Source: Uliginosibacterium gangwonense DSM 18521 (GTDB taxonomy: Bacteria; Pseudomonadota; Gammaproteobacteria; Burkholderiales; Rhodocyclaceae). From it: a stretch of DNA of 64,000 nucleotides. The notes below the pieces were generated by a model that ran no database searches, was not told where the DNA came from, and was given only the letters and a program-made list of their open reading frames with translations. Location of the stretch: contig NZ_KB892836.1 in assembly GCF_000373965.1 (NCBI RefSeq), forward strand, positions 739-64,738. The letters run 5' to 3'. Positions 41,419 to 51,758 of this stretch are shown piece by piece (position 1 is the stretch's first letter; every line of letters starts with the position of its first letter). The translations under genes and the position numbers were made by a program.

Positions 41419-42136
41419 GGTCGAAAACTCCTTCCACTTCGGCCAAAGGGGGCAGCTCAGTCAGGCTGCGCAGGCCGAGATCATCCAAGAATTTCTTTGT
41501 GGTGGCATAAAGGGCCGGGCGGCCCGGGGTCTCGCGGTGACCGATTGTATCGATCCAACCTCGCATTTCCAGCACCTTGATAATCTGGCTGGAAACCGTA
41601 ACTCCGCGTATATCTTCGATATCTCCGCGCGTCACAGGCTGACGATACACGATGATGGCCAATGTTTCCATAACCGCGCGTGAATATCTTGCAGATCTTG
41701 TCTCTTTGAGGCGGTCCAGATAATGCTGCAAATCGCTGCGAGTCTGGAAACGCCAACCAGAAGACAAGCGCACCAACTCGGCGCTACGCCCTTGCCAGTC
41801 GGTCTGTAGATCGGCCAGCAGGTGATTGAGCATATCAGAACCCAGGTCAGGCTCAAACAGGCGACGCAAAGTATTGGGCGTCAGCGGCTCAGTGGCAGAC
41901 AACAGGGCAGCCTCCAGCACCTGCTTGACCAGGGTGACGTCAACGGCTGTCTGCACGCCTGTTTCAGACGGCTTGCTGGCCGACGCTTCAAGCTCTTCTG
42001 AACTCAGCGCCTGGACGCCCTCAGAGTTCATGGCCTCCGCCATCGGATTCTCCGACGTAGAGACCCGTGTCGTCTCCTGCGGATTCATCTGCTCCACCCT
42101 CTGCGGTAGCGTCGTCGTTTGATCTGAGTCGGACAT
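41363..42136 (-). CDS. scpB: Segregation and condensation protein B
   Basis: 257 residues. The conserved ScpB winged-helix region spans about 68-225 ([73 protein letters not shown]-like segment, [23 protein letters not shown]). ScpB dimers bind ScpA in the SMC-ScpAB condensin. ATG 42136 has a GGAG but overlaps scpA by 116 bases. ATG 42043 also has GGAG with better spacing, overlaps scpA by only 23 bases, and would give a more usual 226 residues, so the true start is uncertain. Confidence 0.93.
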   Translation of the reverse strand: MSDSDQTTTLPQRVEQMNPQETTRVSTSENPMAEAMNSEGVQALSSEELEASASKPSETGVQTAVDVTLVKQVLEAALLSATEPLTPNTLRRLFEPDLGSDMLNHLLADLQTDWQGRSAELVRLSSGWRFQTRSDLQHYLDRLKETRSARYSRAVMETLAIIVYRQPVTRGDIEDIRGVTVSSQIIKVLEMRGWIDTIGHRETPGRPALYATTKKFLDDLGLRSLTELPPLAEVEGVFDLVDTAEAASSDAHEPGDG

Positions 42137-42944
42137 AAATCGGCTCCATCGGCGCGTTCTGGCTGATCAGAATCATGCGCTCCTTGACCATCTCCAACAC
42201 GGCCAAAAACCCCACCACTACGCTCGACACCCCATGGGTGATGTCAAACAGAGTTTCAAAGGGTTGATTCCCTGCGCCTTGCAGGCGACGCAGGATCTGG
42301 CTCATGTATTCCCGTACCGAAAGCTCATCGCGGCTAATGCGATGATGCTGATTCAACTTGGCCCGGCGCAAAATCTCCAACCAGGCATTTTGCAGGTCGG
42401 CAAAACTTACATCGGGCAGGCGCTCCACCGTTTTTTCGGCCACGTGGACGGCAACCCATTCAAAATCCCGCTCAACGCGTGGCACGGTATCAATCACACG
42501 GGCACTGAGCTTGATCCGTTCGTATTCAACCAAACGGCGCACCAGTTCGGCGCGTGGATCTTGATCCCCCTCGGCCTCTTTCTCACGCGGCGGCTTGGGC
42601 AGCAGCATACGGGACTTGATGTCCAGCAAGGTCGCCGCCATCAGCAAATAATCAGCAGCCAATTCCAGATTGTGCCGCTGCATTGATTCGATGTACTTCA
42701 AATACTGAGCCGTCAACGGCGCCATCTGGATATCCAGAATATCCAGATTCGCCCGCCGGATGAGGTAGAGCAACAAATCCAACGGCCCCTCGAAGGTATC
42801 GAGAAAGACTTCCAGCGCATCCGGCGGAATGTACAGATCCGTCGGCATTTCCAGCAAGGGCTGGCCGTGGATGCGGGCGAGCACCAACTCGCCCTGCATG
42901 GGGGCAGACGCTGATGCCTGAACCTCCGTCTCGGCCATGCTCAC
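42021..42944 (-). CDS. scpA: Segregation and condensation protein A
   Basis: 307 residues from GTG 42944, or 305 from ATG 42938. The kleisin signature is clear: [36 protein letters not shown], then [21 protein letters not shown]. The C-terminal winged helix follows. ScpA bridges the SMC ATPase heads. The GTG immediately follows the trpS stop codon (TAAGTG), so translation is probably coupled. The C-terminal 25 residues are Asp/Gly/Glu-rich and unconserved, and the overlap with scpB falls there. Confidence 0.95.
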   Translation of the reverse strand: MSMAETEVQASASAPMQGELVLARIHGQPLLEMPTDLYIPPDALEVFLDTFEGPLDLLLYLIRRANLDILDIQMAPLTAQYLKYIESMQRHNLELAADYLLMAATLLDIKSRMLLPKPPREKEAEGDQDPRAELVRRLVEYERIKLSARVIDTVPRVERDFEWVAVHVAEKTVERLPDVSFADLQNAWLEILRRAKLNQHHRISRDELSVREYMSQILRRLQGAGNQPFETLFDITHGVSSVVVGFLAVLEMVKERMILISQNAPMEPIYVRLRSNDDATAEGGADESAGDDTGLYVGESDGGGHEL

Positions 42945-44147
42945 TTAGCGATACGCCAGCCCCATGGCAGCGCGCACGTCCGCCATGGTTTCTTCCGCCA
43001 CCACGCGGGCACGCTCGCAGCCGTGTTCCACCACTTCGCGTACCAGCTTGGGGTTCTCGATGTAACGCATGGCCCGCTCATGCATGGGGGCTTGTTCGGC
43101 CATCATGCCTTCAATCACCGGTTGCTTGCATTCGATACAGCCGATGCCAGCGGAGCGGCACCCTGTCTGTACCCATTCGCGCGTCTCCGGGGTCGAATAG
43201 ACCTGATGAAGTTGCCACACCGGACAACGCTCCGGCTCACCCGGATCGGTACGACGCACCCGGTTGGTATCGGTCGGCATGGTCTTGATCTTCTTGGCCA
43301 GCGCCTCCGGCTCCTCACGCATCATCACCGTGTTGCCGTAGGACTTGGACATCTTCTGCCCATCCAGCCCCACCACGCGGGAGGCTTCGGTCAGCCAGGC
43401 TTCCGGCTCCACCAGAATCTGCTTGCCGCTGCCATCCAGATAGCCATACAGCCGCTCACGGTCTGCCGTGCCCAAGCTCTGCGATTGGGCAATCAGCGCA
43501 CGTCCTTCTTCCAAGGCAGCACGGTCGCCCTCTTGCTGGAAGCGCTGGCGCAGCTCCATGAAGAGCTTGTCGCGCTTGCCACCGAGCTTCTTCAGCGCAG
43601 CCTTGGCCTTGTCTTCAAACCCCGGCTCACGCCCATAGAGGTGGTTGAAGCGGCGGGCCAGTTCCCGCGTGAATTCCACATGCGGCACCTGATCTTCACC
43701 CACCGGCACACCGGCAGCACGGTAGAGCAGAATGTCTGCACTCATCAGCAAGGGGTAGCCCAGGAAGCCGTAGGTGGACAAATCCTTGTTGGAGAGCTTT
43801 TCCTGCTGATCCTTGTAGGTGGGGATGCGTTCGAGCCAGCCCAGCGGCGTCATCATGGACATCAGCAGATGCAACTCGGCATGCTGCGGCAGGCGGGACT
43901 GGATGAAGATCGAGGCCTTCTCCGGGTCAACGCCTGCGGCCAACCAGTCGATCACCATGTCCCACACGCTGTTTTCAATCACCTGCACATCATCGTAAGC
44001 CGTGGTCAACGCGTGCCAATCGGCCACGAAGAAGAAGCATTCCTTCTCTTCTTGCAAACGCACCCAGTTCTTGAGTGCGCCGTGGTAGTGGCCGATATGC
44101 AGGCGCCCGGTGGGGCGCATGCCTGATAGAACACGCTGTTTGCTCAT
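42945..44147 (-). CDS. trpS: Tryptophanyl-tRNA synthetase
   Basis: 400 residues. Class I motifs are intact: HIGH as HIGH at residues 17-20 (LHIGHYHGALKNW) and KMSKS as QKMSKSYGNT. Compared with the E. coli enzyme (334 residues) there is an extra helical segment of about 65 residues between the Rossmann fold and KMSKS (about residues 170-235, KAALKKLGGKRDKLFMELRQ), a form also found in other betaproteobacteria. It attaches Trp to tRNA-Trp. ATG 44147 chosen; a GTG at 44165 would add six residues. Confidence 0.97.
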   Translation of the reverse strand: MSKQRVLSGMRPTGRLHIGHYHGALKNWVRLQEEKECFFFVADWHALTTAYDDVQVIENSVWDMVIDWLAAGVDPEKASIFIQSRLPQHAELHLLMSMMTPLGWLERIPTYKDQQEKLSNKDLSTYGFLGYPLLMSADILLYRAAGVPVGEDQVPHVEFTRELARRFNHLYGREPGFEDKAKAALKKLGGKRDKLFMELRQRFQQEGDRAALEEGRALIAQSQSLGTADRERLYGYLDGSGKQILVEPEAWLTEASRVVGLDGQKMSKSYGNTVMMREEPEALAKKIKTMPTDTNRVRRTDPGEPERCPVWQLHQVYSTPETREWVQTGCRSAGIGCIECKQPVIEGMMAEQAPMHERAMRYIENPKLVREVVEHGCERARVVAEETMADVRAAMGLAYR

Positions 44148-44337
44148 TTTTAACTCAAGCTCCACTTAGATATACGCAAGAGCCGACTCCAAGGGCTGCA
44201 CAACCAGCCCTCCCCGGCTCAAAACACTGGGAATACTTCCTCAATAAACTCTCAGAACAGCAGGCCGTCGCAACACGACATCCCCGAGGGGCAACAAATT
44301 ACCCACCTTGGCCCTGCGGCGCAAGTGGGCAAGCGAC

Positions 44338-44961
44338 CTACAAGCCCAACGGTGCCAACGCGCCCTTGCCTTCGCGCAGCAATTCAGGGGCGCCGGAGGT
44401 GAGATCTACAATGGTCGTGGCTTCCAGACCACAGGCGCCAGCCTCAATCACCAGTTCAAGCTGACGTTCCAGCCGATCACGGATATCGCTCGCGTCAGTC
44501 GGAGGCAAGTCTTCATCCGGAAGCAGCAAAGTGGAAGACAGCAGCGGTTCGCCCAACTCTGCGAGCAAGGCACTCAACACGGGATGATCCGGCACACGCA
44601 GGCCGATGGTCTTGCGTTTGGGGTGCAGCACCCGGCGCGGCAGTTCCTTGGTTGCTTCAAGAATGAAGGTGTAAGGCCCAGGGGTGGTTGCCTTGAGCAA
44701 GCGGTACTGCGTGTTGTCCACGTGTGCGTAGATGGCAATCTCGGATAGATCGCGGCACATCAAGGTGAAATGGTGGCGTTCATCCACACCACGGATGCGG
44801 CGGATGCGATCCAGCACGGCAGCATTACCCGTCAGCCCGACCAGCGAATACGCACAATCGGTCGGCACCGCAATCAAGCCGCCGTCGCGCAGAATCTGCA
44901 CTGCCTGGCGGATCAGACGAGGCTGAGGTTGTACGGGGTGAATCTCAAAATATTGCGCCAT
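44338..44961 (-). CDS. Sua5/YciO/YrdC family protein (L-threonylcarbamoyladenylate synthase-like)
   Basis: 207 residues with the YrdC fold: AVQILRDGGLIAVPTDCAYSLVG, the RIRGVDERHHFTLMCRDLSEIA segment, GPYTFILEATKELPRRVLHPKRKTIGLRVPDHPV. YrdC/Sua5 enzymes make threonylcarbamoyl-AMP for tRNA t6A37. This sequence looks closer to the YciO branch (KRKTIGLRVP; ends soon after the core), whose role is less clear. It is followed on the same strand by the PHP protein gene, the same neighbour YciO has in E. coli (YciV), which supports the YciO reading. Confidence 0.88.
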   Translation of the reverse strand: MAQYFEIHPVQPQPRLIRQAVQILRDGGLIAVPTDCAYSLVGLTGNAAVLDRIRRIRGVDERHHFTLMCRDLSEIAIYAHVDNTQYRLLKATTPGPYTFILEATKELPRRVLHPKRKTIGLRVPDHPVLSALLAELGEPLLSSTLLLPDEDLPPTDASDIRDRLERQLELVIEAGACGLEATTIVDLTSGAPELLREGKGALAPLGL

Positions 44962-45004
44962 AACACGGTTTCCTACTGTGGCTTGCGCGAGCGAAGGCAG
45001 AACC

Positions 45005-45844
45005 TTACACCAAACGCTCCCAAACGGGCGTCAAATCCGGCGGCAGTATCTCGCTGCGGCCAATATCCACAACACTTTCACCGGGGCCGTGGAAATCCGA
45101 GGCACGCGAGGCCAGGAACCCATAACGGCGTGCGACACGAGCATATTCCAGCGCATCAGCCCCCATCTGAACGCCTGAGACGACCTCGATGGCTTCGCCC
45201 CCCAGATCCTTGAAACGCTCAAAGAGCTTGGTCATCCCGGCCTTGTCGACGCGGGTGCGCCCAGGGTGAGCGATCACCGCGATACCCCCTGCACCATGAA
45301 TCCAGCCCAATACATCTTCCAGGCTGGCCCACTCGTGTTCCACAAAACCCGGCTTGCCGCGCACAAGGTAATGTTCAAACACATTGCCCACATCACGCGC
45401 CACACCAATACTCACAAGGTGACGTGCAAAATGCGAACGGCTGATGAGCGCGGGATTTCCCGCATATTTTAGCGCGCCCTCAAGCGCGCCGCGTATGCCG
45501 ATCTGCGCCAGACCATCGCTCATGCGCTGGGCACGGGTATCCCGCCCCTGGCGAATCTGATGCAGACCTTCAACAAGCGCAGGACTGGCAGAATCAAAGG
45601 CCAGACCAACGATATGCACCGTCTGATCCAGCCAGGAGACGGAAAATTCCGCCCCATTCACAAAACGCAAACCAAGTGCCTGAGCCGTGGCACGTGCCTC
45701 CTCAAGCCCCGCCAGTTCATCATGATCCGTCAGCGCCAGGAGGTCGACTCCGTTGGCATGTGCGCGCTCAACCACAGCGGCAGGGCTCAACAAGCCATCA
45801 GATGCGGTAGAGTGGCAGTGCAAATCTGCATTGATTGTACTCAT
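45005..45844 (-). CDS. PHP-domain phosphoesterase (RNase AM / YciV-like)
   Basis: 279 residues of the PHP family with its metal-binding motifs: DLHCHSTASDG, LLALTDHDELAG, HIVGLAFD, GGIAVIAHPGRTR and a late RASDFHGPGE. E. coli YciV (RNase AM) is a 5'-3' exonuclease that trims rRNA 5' ends and hydrolyses pAp; the same activity is likely here. Start set at ATG 45844 where the conserved region begins; an ATG six bases upstream is equally possible and neither has a strong ribosome site. Conserved neighbour of the YciO-like gene. Confidence 0.92.
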   Translation of the reverse strand: MSTINADLHCHSTASDGLLSPAAVVERAHANGVDLLALTDHDELAGLEEARATAQALGLRFVNGAEFSVSWLDQTVHIVGLAFDSASPALVEGLHQIRQGRDTRAQRMSDGLAQIGIRGALEGALKYAGNPALISRSHFARHLVSIGVARDVGNVFEHYLVRGKPGFVEHEWASLEDVLGWIHGAGGIAVIAHPGRTRVDKAGMTKLFERFKDLGGEAIEVVSGVQMGADALEYARVARRYGFLASRASDFHGPGESVVDIGRSEILPPDLTPVWERLV

Positions 45845-45892
45845 GTGCATAGTGTAACAGTTGCCACACACAACTTCAGAGCCCCCTCCTCA

Positions 45893-46729
45893 ATGTTCTT
45901 TGATCAAATTGCATTTGCGCTTCTTTTCTGTGCCCTGGCCACAAGCCTTTGGCAGACTGCCCCGCTACGCCTGAAACTCGGCCTTGCAGCAACCTCCATC
46001 ACAATGGCAAGCCTAGGGCATACGCTAAACCCGGGCGCCATACCTGCATTATTGACAGGGGCATTGATTCTTGTTGCAAAGCACGCCAGCCATCCACCAC
46101 AACGTCATGTCCGCTCACTGATTCTGATCGCAGCAGCCATCTGGGCACTCTGCGCGGGTTTACATCTCTGGCAAGGCTTCTCCCCTTTGCGCTGGATGGA
46201 ACACTTCGGGCGCAACAGCCAGCCTTTGCAATGGAACTATGACAAAGCATTAGGTGGACTATTGCTGCTACTATGCCTTCCTGACCGCCCCCACCAAGAA
46301 AAGCAAAACTGGCGATGGCTGGGTTTCTTGTTGATTGGCTCTTCCGGCCTCTTGCTTGTCACCATGCTGCTGGGATTAGCCAGTTTCGACCTGCGGTGGC
46401 CAGAGGACATGACGCTATGACTGGCCGGTAACCTGTTCCTGACTGTATTCGCAGAAGAAGCCTTCTTCCGTGGCCTGATCCAGGGTGGTCTCACCCGCAT
46501 GCTGGCATCACGCACTCCGTATGCCTACCCCATCGCGCTAGGTGTGAGCAGTACGCTGTTCGCGCTGGTTCATCTGCCCTGGGGGATCGCATTCAGCGCA
46601 ATGGCCCTGTTGGCCGGACTTTTTTATGGCACCATGGCTGGGCGCACACCGCACCTTGATAGAGCCATTGCTGCACACTTCCTCACCAATGCCAGCATCG
46701 CGCTGTGCCTGCATTCGCCTCTCGCGTAA
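45893..46729 (+). pseudogene. CPBP (CAAX) intramembrane metalloprotease gene interrupted by TGA
   Basis: One frame of 279 codons encodes an eight-helix CPBP-family protein, but codon 176 (46418-46420) is TGA. The second half keeps all family motifs: EEAFFRG (EExxxR), FALVHL (FxxxH) and HFLTNA (HxxxN). The disrupted position falls where DMTL-x-LAGNLFL is expected; TGG to TGA (Trp to stop) is the simplest change. Codon use is undisturbed on both sides, so the lesion is recent, or a sequencing error, or read through. TGA serves as a normal stop in many genes here. Family members cleave membrane substrates, and some confer bacteriocin immunity. Divergent from the PHP gene. Confidence 0.85.
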
Positions 46730-46791
46730 ATTGCGCAGACAGATTTTCAACGCCCTATTGAGTTTCGACAAAAGCCACGGTAGAGTGAGAG

Positions 46792-46966
46792 CCTTGTTTG
46801 GGAGAGCATCTGTTGAGCAGATCGCCGAAGGCGTAACCCCCCGGGAACGCTCAGGTAAAAGGACCGAGCAAGGAATGCAAATCTGGAGAGTGATGCCACA
46901 AGGGCATCCACCGAAGGGGCACGGAGAGCACAGCGCTTTCCAATCTCTCAGGTATCAGGGACAGAT
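46792..46966 (+). promoter_or_regulatory. Tandem glycine riboswitch (gcvT motif)
   Basis: Two aptamers in series. The first has P1 from CCTTG (46792-46796) with CAAGG (46869-46873) and contains GGGAGAG...CGCCGAAGG...CTCAGGTAAAAGGACCGAG. The second has P1 from ATCTG (46881-46885) with CAGAT (46962-46966) and contains GGAGAG...CACCGAAGGGG...CTCTCAGGTATCAGGGACAG. This is the standard tandem glycine sensor, placed just ahead of the cleavage-system genes; family members turn expression on when glycine is abundant. Confidence 0.95.
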
Positions 46967-46967
46967 G

Positions 46968-47010
46968 GGGGCTGATGCACACTGCGTGCACTCGGCCCCT
47001 TTTTCATTTT
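46968..47010 (+). terminator. Expression-platform terminator of glycine riboswitch
   Basis: GGGGC (46968-46972) pairs with GCCCC (46995-46999) and TGCAC (46976-46980) with GTGCA (46986-46990), followed by TTTTTCATTTTT. It abuts the P1 strand of aptamer 2, so glycine binding and terminator formation can compete. The gcvT ribosome site (GGAGAG) comes right after. Confidence 0.8.
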
Positions 47011-47028
47011 TGCCCCTGGAGAGAAGTC

Positions 47029-48117
47029 TTGGCCAAACAAACCCCGTTGTATGCCACGCACGTGGCCGCTGGTGCGAAGATCGTTGATTTTGCCGGATGG
47101 GACATGCCCATCCATTACGGCTCCCAGCTTGAAGAACACAAATCTGTGCGCCAAGACGCTGGCATGTTTGATGTCTCCCACATGCTGCCGGTGGACATCT
47201 CCGGCGCAGGCGCCTTTGCCTTTTTGCAGCGCCTCTTGGCCAATGACGTGGCCCGCCTCAAAGAACCCGGCAAGGCCCTGTATTCCTGCATGCTGCGCGA
47301 AGATGGCGGCATCCTTGACGACCTGATCGTATATGGCTTCGCAACTGATGACTATCGCATCGTTGTCAATGCAGGCACGGCCGACAAGGACGTTGCCTGG
47401 ATGCGCGCCCAAGCCGCCAAGATGCCCGGTGGTGGCAATGTCACCATTACCGCCCGGCGCGATCTGGCCATCATCGCGGTGCAAGGCCCGCAAGCCCAAG
47501 CCAAGGTATGGGCAGCCCTGCCCGGTACGGAAGCCGTCTCGGCCTCGCTCAAATATTTTCAGGCTGCCCGCATGGGCGAGCTAATGGTCTGTAACACGGG
47601 TTACACCGGTGAAGCAGGCTATGAGCTGATCTTCCCCGCCCCCCGTGCAGCAGAAATCTGGGATGCGCTCGTTGCGGCAGGCGTCAAGCCCATCGGGCTG
47701 GGCGCACGGGACACCCTGCGCCTGGAAGCCGGTATGAACCTCTATGGCTCGGATATGGACGAGTCCGTCACGCCGCTGGAGTCCGGCCTGGCCTGGACCG
47801 TGGATTTTGCCGACCCGGCCCGTGACTTCATCGGCCGCCAAGCCCTCGAAGCCGCCCCGCCCAGCCGCTCTCTGGTCGGTCTGTTGCTTGAAGACCGTGG
47901 CGTTTTGCGCAGCCACATGGCAGTGTTCACCCCGCATGGCGCGGGTGAGACCACCAGTGGCAGCTTCGCCCCCAGCATGAACGCTTCGATTGCCTTTGCC
48001 CGCGTGCCCGTGGCGGTGGCCGTTGGCGACACCGTCGAGGTGGACGTGCGGGGCAAGCGACTCAAGGCTCGCGTCGTGAAAACGCCCTTTGTACGCAAGG
48101 GCAAGGTTCTGATCTGA
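47029..48117 (+). CDS. gcvT: Glycine cleavage system T protein (aminomethyltransferase)
   Basis: 362 residues from TTG 47029, the normal GcvT length. GGAGAG lies 5 bases upstream; the earlier in-frame ATG at 46975 is inside the riboswitch terminator. Family signatures: [74 protein letters not shown]. GcvT transfers the methylene carbon from the GcvH-bound intermediate to tetrahydrofolate and releases ammonia. First gene of gcvT-gcvH-gcvP and directly under the glycine riboswitch. Confidence 0.98.
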   Translation: MAKQTPLYATHVAAGAKIVDFAGWDMPIHYGSQLEEHKSVRQDAGMFDVSHMLPVDISGAGAFAFLQRLLANDVARLKEPGKALYSCMLREDGGILDDLIVYGFATDDYRIVVNAGTADKDVAWMRAQAAKMPGGGNVTITARRDLAIIAVQGPQAQAKVWAALPGTEAVSASLKYFQAARMGELMVCNTGYTGEAGYELIFPAPRAAEIWDALVAAGVKPIGLGARDTLRLEAGMNLYGSDMDESVTPLESGLAWTVDFADPARDFIGRQALEAAPPSRSLVGLLLEDRGVLRSHMAVFTPHGAGETTSGSFAPSMNASIAFARVPVAVAVGDTVEVDVRGKRLKARVVKTPFVRKGKVLI

Positions 48118-48171
48118 TGCCGATGCAATACGGCATCAAACAAATATATTGACATGACAAGGAGCAAGGCC

Positions 48172-48555
48172 ATGAGCATTCCCACCAATCTGCGCTACAC
48201 CAATTCCCACGAATGGGTCCGCAAGGAACCCGACAACACCCTGAACATCGGTATCACCGATCATGCCCAAAGCGCGCTGGGCGATGTGGTGTTCCTCGAA
48301 TTACCCGCTGCGGGTCGTGTAGTGGTTGCAGGTGAAGAAGTCGCCGTCATCGAATCAGTCAAGGCGGCTTCCGGCATCTACGCCCCGGTTGCCGGCGAAA
48401 TTATTGAATCCAACACCGGGCTCACCGACGCACCGGACACCATCAATAACGATCCGTATGGTGCTTGGCTGTTCAAGATCAAGCCCACCAACCTGGATGA
48501 CATCGACGCTCTGCTTGATGCAGCGGCCTACACCAAGATTGCCGACGCAGAGTAA
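48172..48555 (+). CDS. gcvH: Glycine cleavage system H protein (lipoyl carrier)
   Basis: 127 residues. The lipoyl-lysine is Lys64 in AVIESVKAASGIYAPVAGEI. Other conserved parts are YTNSHEWVRKE and the C-terminal INNDPYGAWLFKIK. H protein shuttles the aminomethyl group among P, T and L proteins on its lipoyl arm. ATG 48172 follows AAGGAG; an in-frame ATG 18 bases earlier precedes the ribosome site. Lies 54 bases after gcvT. Confidence 0.98.
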   Translation: MSIPTNLRYTNSHEWVRKEPDNTLNIGITDHAQSALGDVVFLELPAAGRVVVAGEEVAVIESVKAASGIYAPVAGEIIESNTGLTDAPDTINNDPYGAWLFKIKPTNLDDIDALLDAAAYTKIADAE

Positions 48556-48565
48556 GCCCACAACC

Positions 48566-48736
48566 ATGCCCACCCCGGAACGCAATCCGCTGCTCGAACT
48601 GGCGAAATATGCCATTGTCGCAGCAGGCATGTGCCTTGCCATGCTTGTACTGACGCGCGGAAAATGGCTCACGGCCTTGCTGATCGGGGTGTGGCTGGTG
48701 TTTGCGGTGCTCCGCCTCAAGCGCAGTCGCAGGTAA
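48566..48736 (+). CDS. Small membrane protein between gcvH and gcvP
   Basis: 56 residues: a short polar N-terminus ([15 protein letters not shown]), two hydrophobic segments (about 15-30 and 34-48) split by TRGKW, and a basic tail LRLKRSRR. It starts 10 bases after the gcvH stop, with ATG 48566 and only a weak AGAG-type ribosome site. I recognise no family. The composition is that of a real small inner-membrane protein rather than random translation, with a positive C-terminus. Its position inside the riboswitch operon would make it glycine-inducible, but any function in glycine metabolism is only inference. Confidence 0.6.
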   Translation: MPTPERNPLLELAKYAIVAAGMCLAMLVLTRGKWLTALLIGVWLVFAVLRLKRSRR

Positions 48737-48788
48737 ATTCTCCCTCTTTTCTCCCCCTCGCCCCCTCCCCAGAACACTAGAGACCGCC

Positions 48789-51659
48789 ATGTCCCATGCC
48801 CTCAGCACGCTCGAACAGCATGACAATTTCATTCACCGTCACATCGGTTCAGATGAATCCGGTATCGCAGACATGCTTGCAGCCGTTGGCGCGACAAGCG
48901 TGGATGCGCTGATTGCGCAAACCGTACCTGCGGCGATTCGCCTGGAAAAGCCTTTGCCTTTGGCTGCACCAACGCCCGAGCATGTTGCGCTGGCAGAGCT
49001 GAAACAGATTGCGGGCAAGAACAAGATCATGCGTTCGCTGATCGGCATGGGCTACTACGACACCCTCACCCCGACCGTCATTCTGCGCAACCTGCTGGAA
49101 AATCCCGGTTGGTACACGGCCTATACGCCGTATCAGGCAGAAATTGCCCAAGGACGTCTGGAGGCGCTGCTCAACTGGCAACAGATGGTCTGCGACCTCA
49201 CCGGCATGGGGCTGGCCAACGCCTCACTGCTCGATGAAGCCACGGCTGCAGCCGAGGCCATGACCATGGCAAGACGGGTGTCGAAATCCAAGAGCAACGT
49301 GTTTTTTGTTGATCAGGCCTGTTTCCCGCAGACGATTGACGTCATCAAGACCCGCGCCGCTTATTTTGGTTATGATTTGGTCATCGAATCAGCCGCCAAG
49401 GCTGCAGAGATTGATGCGTTTGGTGTGCTGCTGCAATACCCGAATACCCATGGCCACGTTACCGACCACACAGCACTGATCGCCGCCTGCAAGGCCAAGG
49501 GCGCCTGCGTGGCACTGGCTACCGACCTAATGGCGCTGGTGCTGCTGAAAAGCCCGGGCGAATTGGGCGCAGACATTGCCTTTGGCTCGGGGCAACGCTT
49601 TGGCGTGCCAATGGGCTTTGGCGGCCCCCATGCAGCATTCTTTGCCACACATGAAGCCAACGCCCGCTCCATGCCGGGGCGTATCATTGGCGTATCCAAA
49701 GACGCAGCAGGAAAGACCGCCCTGCGCATGGCCCTGCAGACACGCGAACAGCATATCCGCCGCGAAAAGGCCAACTCCAATATCTGTACCTCACAGGTGC
49801 TGCTCGCCAATATCGCAGGCATGTACGCGATCTACCACGGCCCGGAAGGTCTCAAGACAATCGCCCAGCGTATTCATCGCTTGGCCGCGATCTTCGCCAC
49901 CGGCCTGAAGTCCGCAGGCTTCACACTGAGTGGGGAGGCCTTCTTTGACTCGTTTGACATTGCAACCGGCACCCACACTGCAGCCATCGCGCAGGCAGCG
50001 CAAAACGCGGGCTACAACCTGCGTCAGGTATCCGCAGAGACCCTGGGGGTGAGCTTCGATGAAACGACTAGCCGCGAAGATGTGGCAACACTGTTTGCCA
50101 TCTTTGGGGTGAAGACAGATGTTGCCGAGCTGGACGCAGGCTTCCCGAGTGCCATTCCTGCCGGATTGTTGCGTACGGATGCCATCCTGAGCCACCCGGT
50201 ATTCAATTCGCATCACACCGAACACGAGATGCTGCGCTACCTCAAGCGCCTGCAGAACAAGGATCTGGCGCTGGATTACTCCATGATCTCGCTGGGTTCA
50301 TGCACCATGAAGCTCAATGCCACCAGCGAGATGATCCCCATCACCTGGCCAGAGTTTGCGCGCATTCACCCCTTTGCCCCGCGCGACCAGGTGCAAGGCT
50401 ATCTGGAGATGATCGAAGGCCTCGCCGGTTATCTCTCTGCCATCACCGGCTTCCCGGCAATCTGCATGCAGCCCAACTCCGGCGCCCAAGGCGAATACGC
50501 CGGGCTGGTCGCCATCCGCCGCTACCATGCGGCCCGAGGTGAAGCAGGCCGCAATGTGTGCCTCATCCCGCGTTCCGCCCACGGCACCAACCCGGCCTCC
50601 GCGCAGATGTGCGGACTGGAAGTAGTGGTGGTCAACTGCGATGACAACGGCAACGTTGACCTGGAAGACCTGAAAGCCAAGATCGCCCAGACGGGCGCAC
50701 GCCTTGCCGCCTTGATGATCACCTACCCTTCCACGCATGGCGTGTTTGAAGAGTCGGTCAAGGAAATCTGCGCACTGGTGCACGCTGCCGGTGGGCAGGT
50801 ATATATGGACGGCGCCAACCTCAACGCCCAAGTTGGGCTAACCTCTCCGGCCACGATTGGTGCGGATGTCAGCCACATGAACCTGCACAAAACCTTCAGC
50901 ATCCCGCACGGCGGTGGCGGCCCTGGCATGGGGCCCATCGGTTTGGCGGCACATCTGGCTCCGTTCATGTCAGACCACGCTGTTGCGCCAACCGGCCCGC
51001 AATCCCGCGCCCATGCGGGGCAAGGCGCAGTGTCCGCAGCACCCTTCGGCTCTGCAAGCGTGCTGCCAATTAGCTGGATGTACATTCGCATGATGGGCGG
51101 CACAGGCCTGAAGCGCGCAACCGAGATCGCTATCCTCAATGCCAATTACATCGCCAGCCGCCTTGCCCCGCATTATCCAGTGCTCTACACCGGCACGAAT
51201 GGACGCGTGGCACATGAATGCATTCTGGATATCCGTCCCATCAAGGCAGCCAGCGGCATCACGGAAATGGACATTGCCAAGCGTCTGATGGATTATGGTT
51301 TCCACGCGCCCACGGTAAGTTTCCCGGTTGCGGGCACTATCATGGTGGAGCCGACGGAATCCGAATCCAAGGCAGAACTGGACCGCTTCATCGCCGCGAT
51401 GATCGCCATTCGGGGCGAGATCAGCAGGGTTGAAAGGGGTGAGCTGGATGCCACAAACAACCCGCTCAAGCATGCACCGCATACGCAGGATGACCTGATC
51501 TGTCGCGAATGGACGCGCCCCTACAGCCGCGCCGAAGCAGTCTTTCCCCTGCTCTATGTGCATGCGAACAAGTTCTGGCCGAGCGTGAACCGCATTGATG
51601 ACGTGTGGGGCGACCGTAACCTGTTCTGTGCTTGTGTGCCCACCGGCGAACTAGCCTAA
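48789..51659 (+). CDS. gcvP: Glycine dehydrogenase (decarboxylating), P protein
   Basis: 956 residues, the single-chain form of the P protein with two fused homologous halves. The pyridoxal phosphate lysine is Lys701 in [23 protein letters not shown]-terminal [17 protein letters not shown] and [35 protein letters not shown] are typical. It decarboxylates glycine and loads the aminomethyl group onto GcvH. ATG 48789 precedes the conserved start [14 protein letters not shown]; the ribosome site is weak. A strong terminator follows, closing the operon. No lpd (L protein) gene is in the window. Confidence 0.98.
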   Translation: MSHALSTLEQHDNFIHRHIGSDESGIADMLAAVGATSVDALIAQTVPAAIRLEKPLPLAAPTPEHVALAELKQIAGKNKIMRSLIGMGYYDTLTPTVILRNLLENPGWYTAYTPYQAEIAQGRLEALLNWQQMVCDLTGMGLANASLLDEATAAAEAMTMARRVSKSKSNVFFVDQACFPQTIDVIKTRAAYFGYDLVIESAAKAAEIDAFGVLLQYPNTHGHVTDHTALIAACKAKGACVALATDLMALVLLKSPGELGADIAFGSGQRFGVPMGFGGPHAAFFATHEANARSMPGRIIGVSKDAAGKTALRMALQTREQHIRREKANSNICTSQVLLANIAGMYAIYHGPEGLKTIAQRIHRLAAIFATGLKSAGFTLSGEAFFDSFDIATGTHTAAIAQAAQNAGYNLRQVSAETLGVSFDETTSREDVATLFAIFGVKTDVAELDAGFPSAIPAGLLRTDAILSHPVFNSHHTEHEMLRYLKRLQNKDLALDYSMISLGSCTMKLNATSEMIPITWPEFARIHPFAPRDQVQGYLEMIEGLAGYLSAITGFPAICMQPNSGAQGEYAGLVAIRRYHAARGEAGRNVCLIPRSAHGTNPASAQMCGLEVVVVNCDDNGNVDLEDLKAKIAQTGARLAALMITYPSTHGVFEESVKEICALVHAAGGQVYMDGANLNAQVGLTSPATIGADVSHMNLHKTFSIPHGGGGPGMGPIGLAAHLAPFMSDHAVAPTGPQSRAHAGQGAVSAAPFGSASVLPISWMYIRMMGGTGLKRATEIAILNANYIASRLAPHYPVLYTGTNGRVAHECILDIRPIKAASGITEMDIAKRLMDYGFHAPTVSFPVAGTIMVEPTESESKAELDRFIAAMIAIRGEISRVERGELDATNNPLKHAPHTQDDLICREWTRPYSRAEAVFPLLYVHANKFWPSVNRIDDVWGDRNLFCACVPTGELA

Positions 51660-51680
51660 GAAAATCAGGGTAAATTCCAG

Positions 51681-51722
51681 CAAACCGCCGTAGCAGCAAT
51701 ATTTGCTACGGCGGTTTGTTTT
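51681..51722 (+). terminator. Intrinsic terminator after gcvP
   Basis: A perfect 15-bp stem (CAAACCGCCGTAGCA at 51681-51695 with its complement at 51704-51718) ends in TTTT. It closes the gcv operon. Confidence 0.93.
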
Positions 51723-51758
51723 AGCATCGATGCTTCCGGTATCGCCTGCTGTGGAATC

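Noticed and set aside
45560-45892. N-terminal extension of the CPBP gene over the PHP gene
   Set aside because: It is antisense to conserved PHP motifs; the hydrophobic protein begins at ATG 45893.
46975-47028. Longer gcvT starting at ATG 46975
   Set aside because: That ATG lies within the riboswitch terminator and before the ribosome site; TTG 47029 gives the normal GcvT N-terminus.
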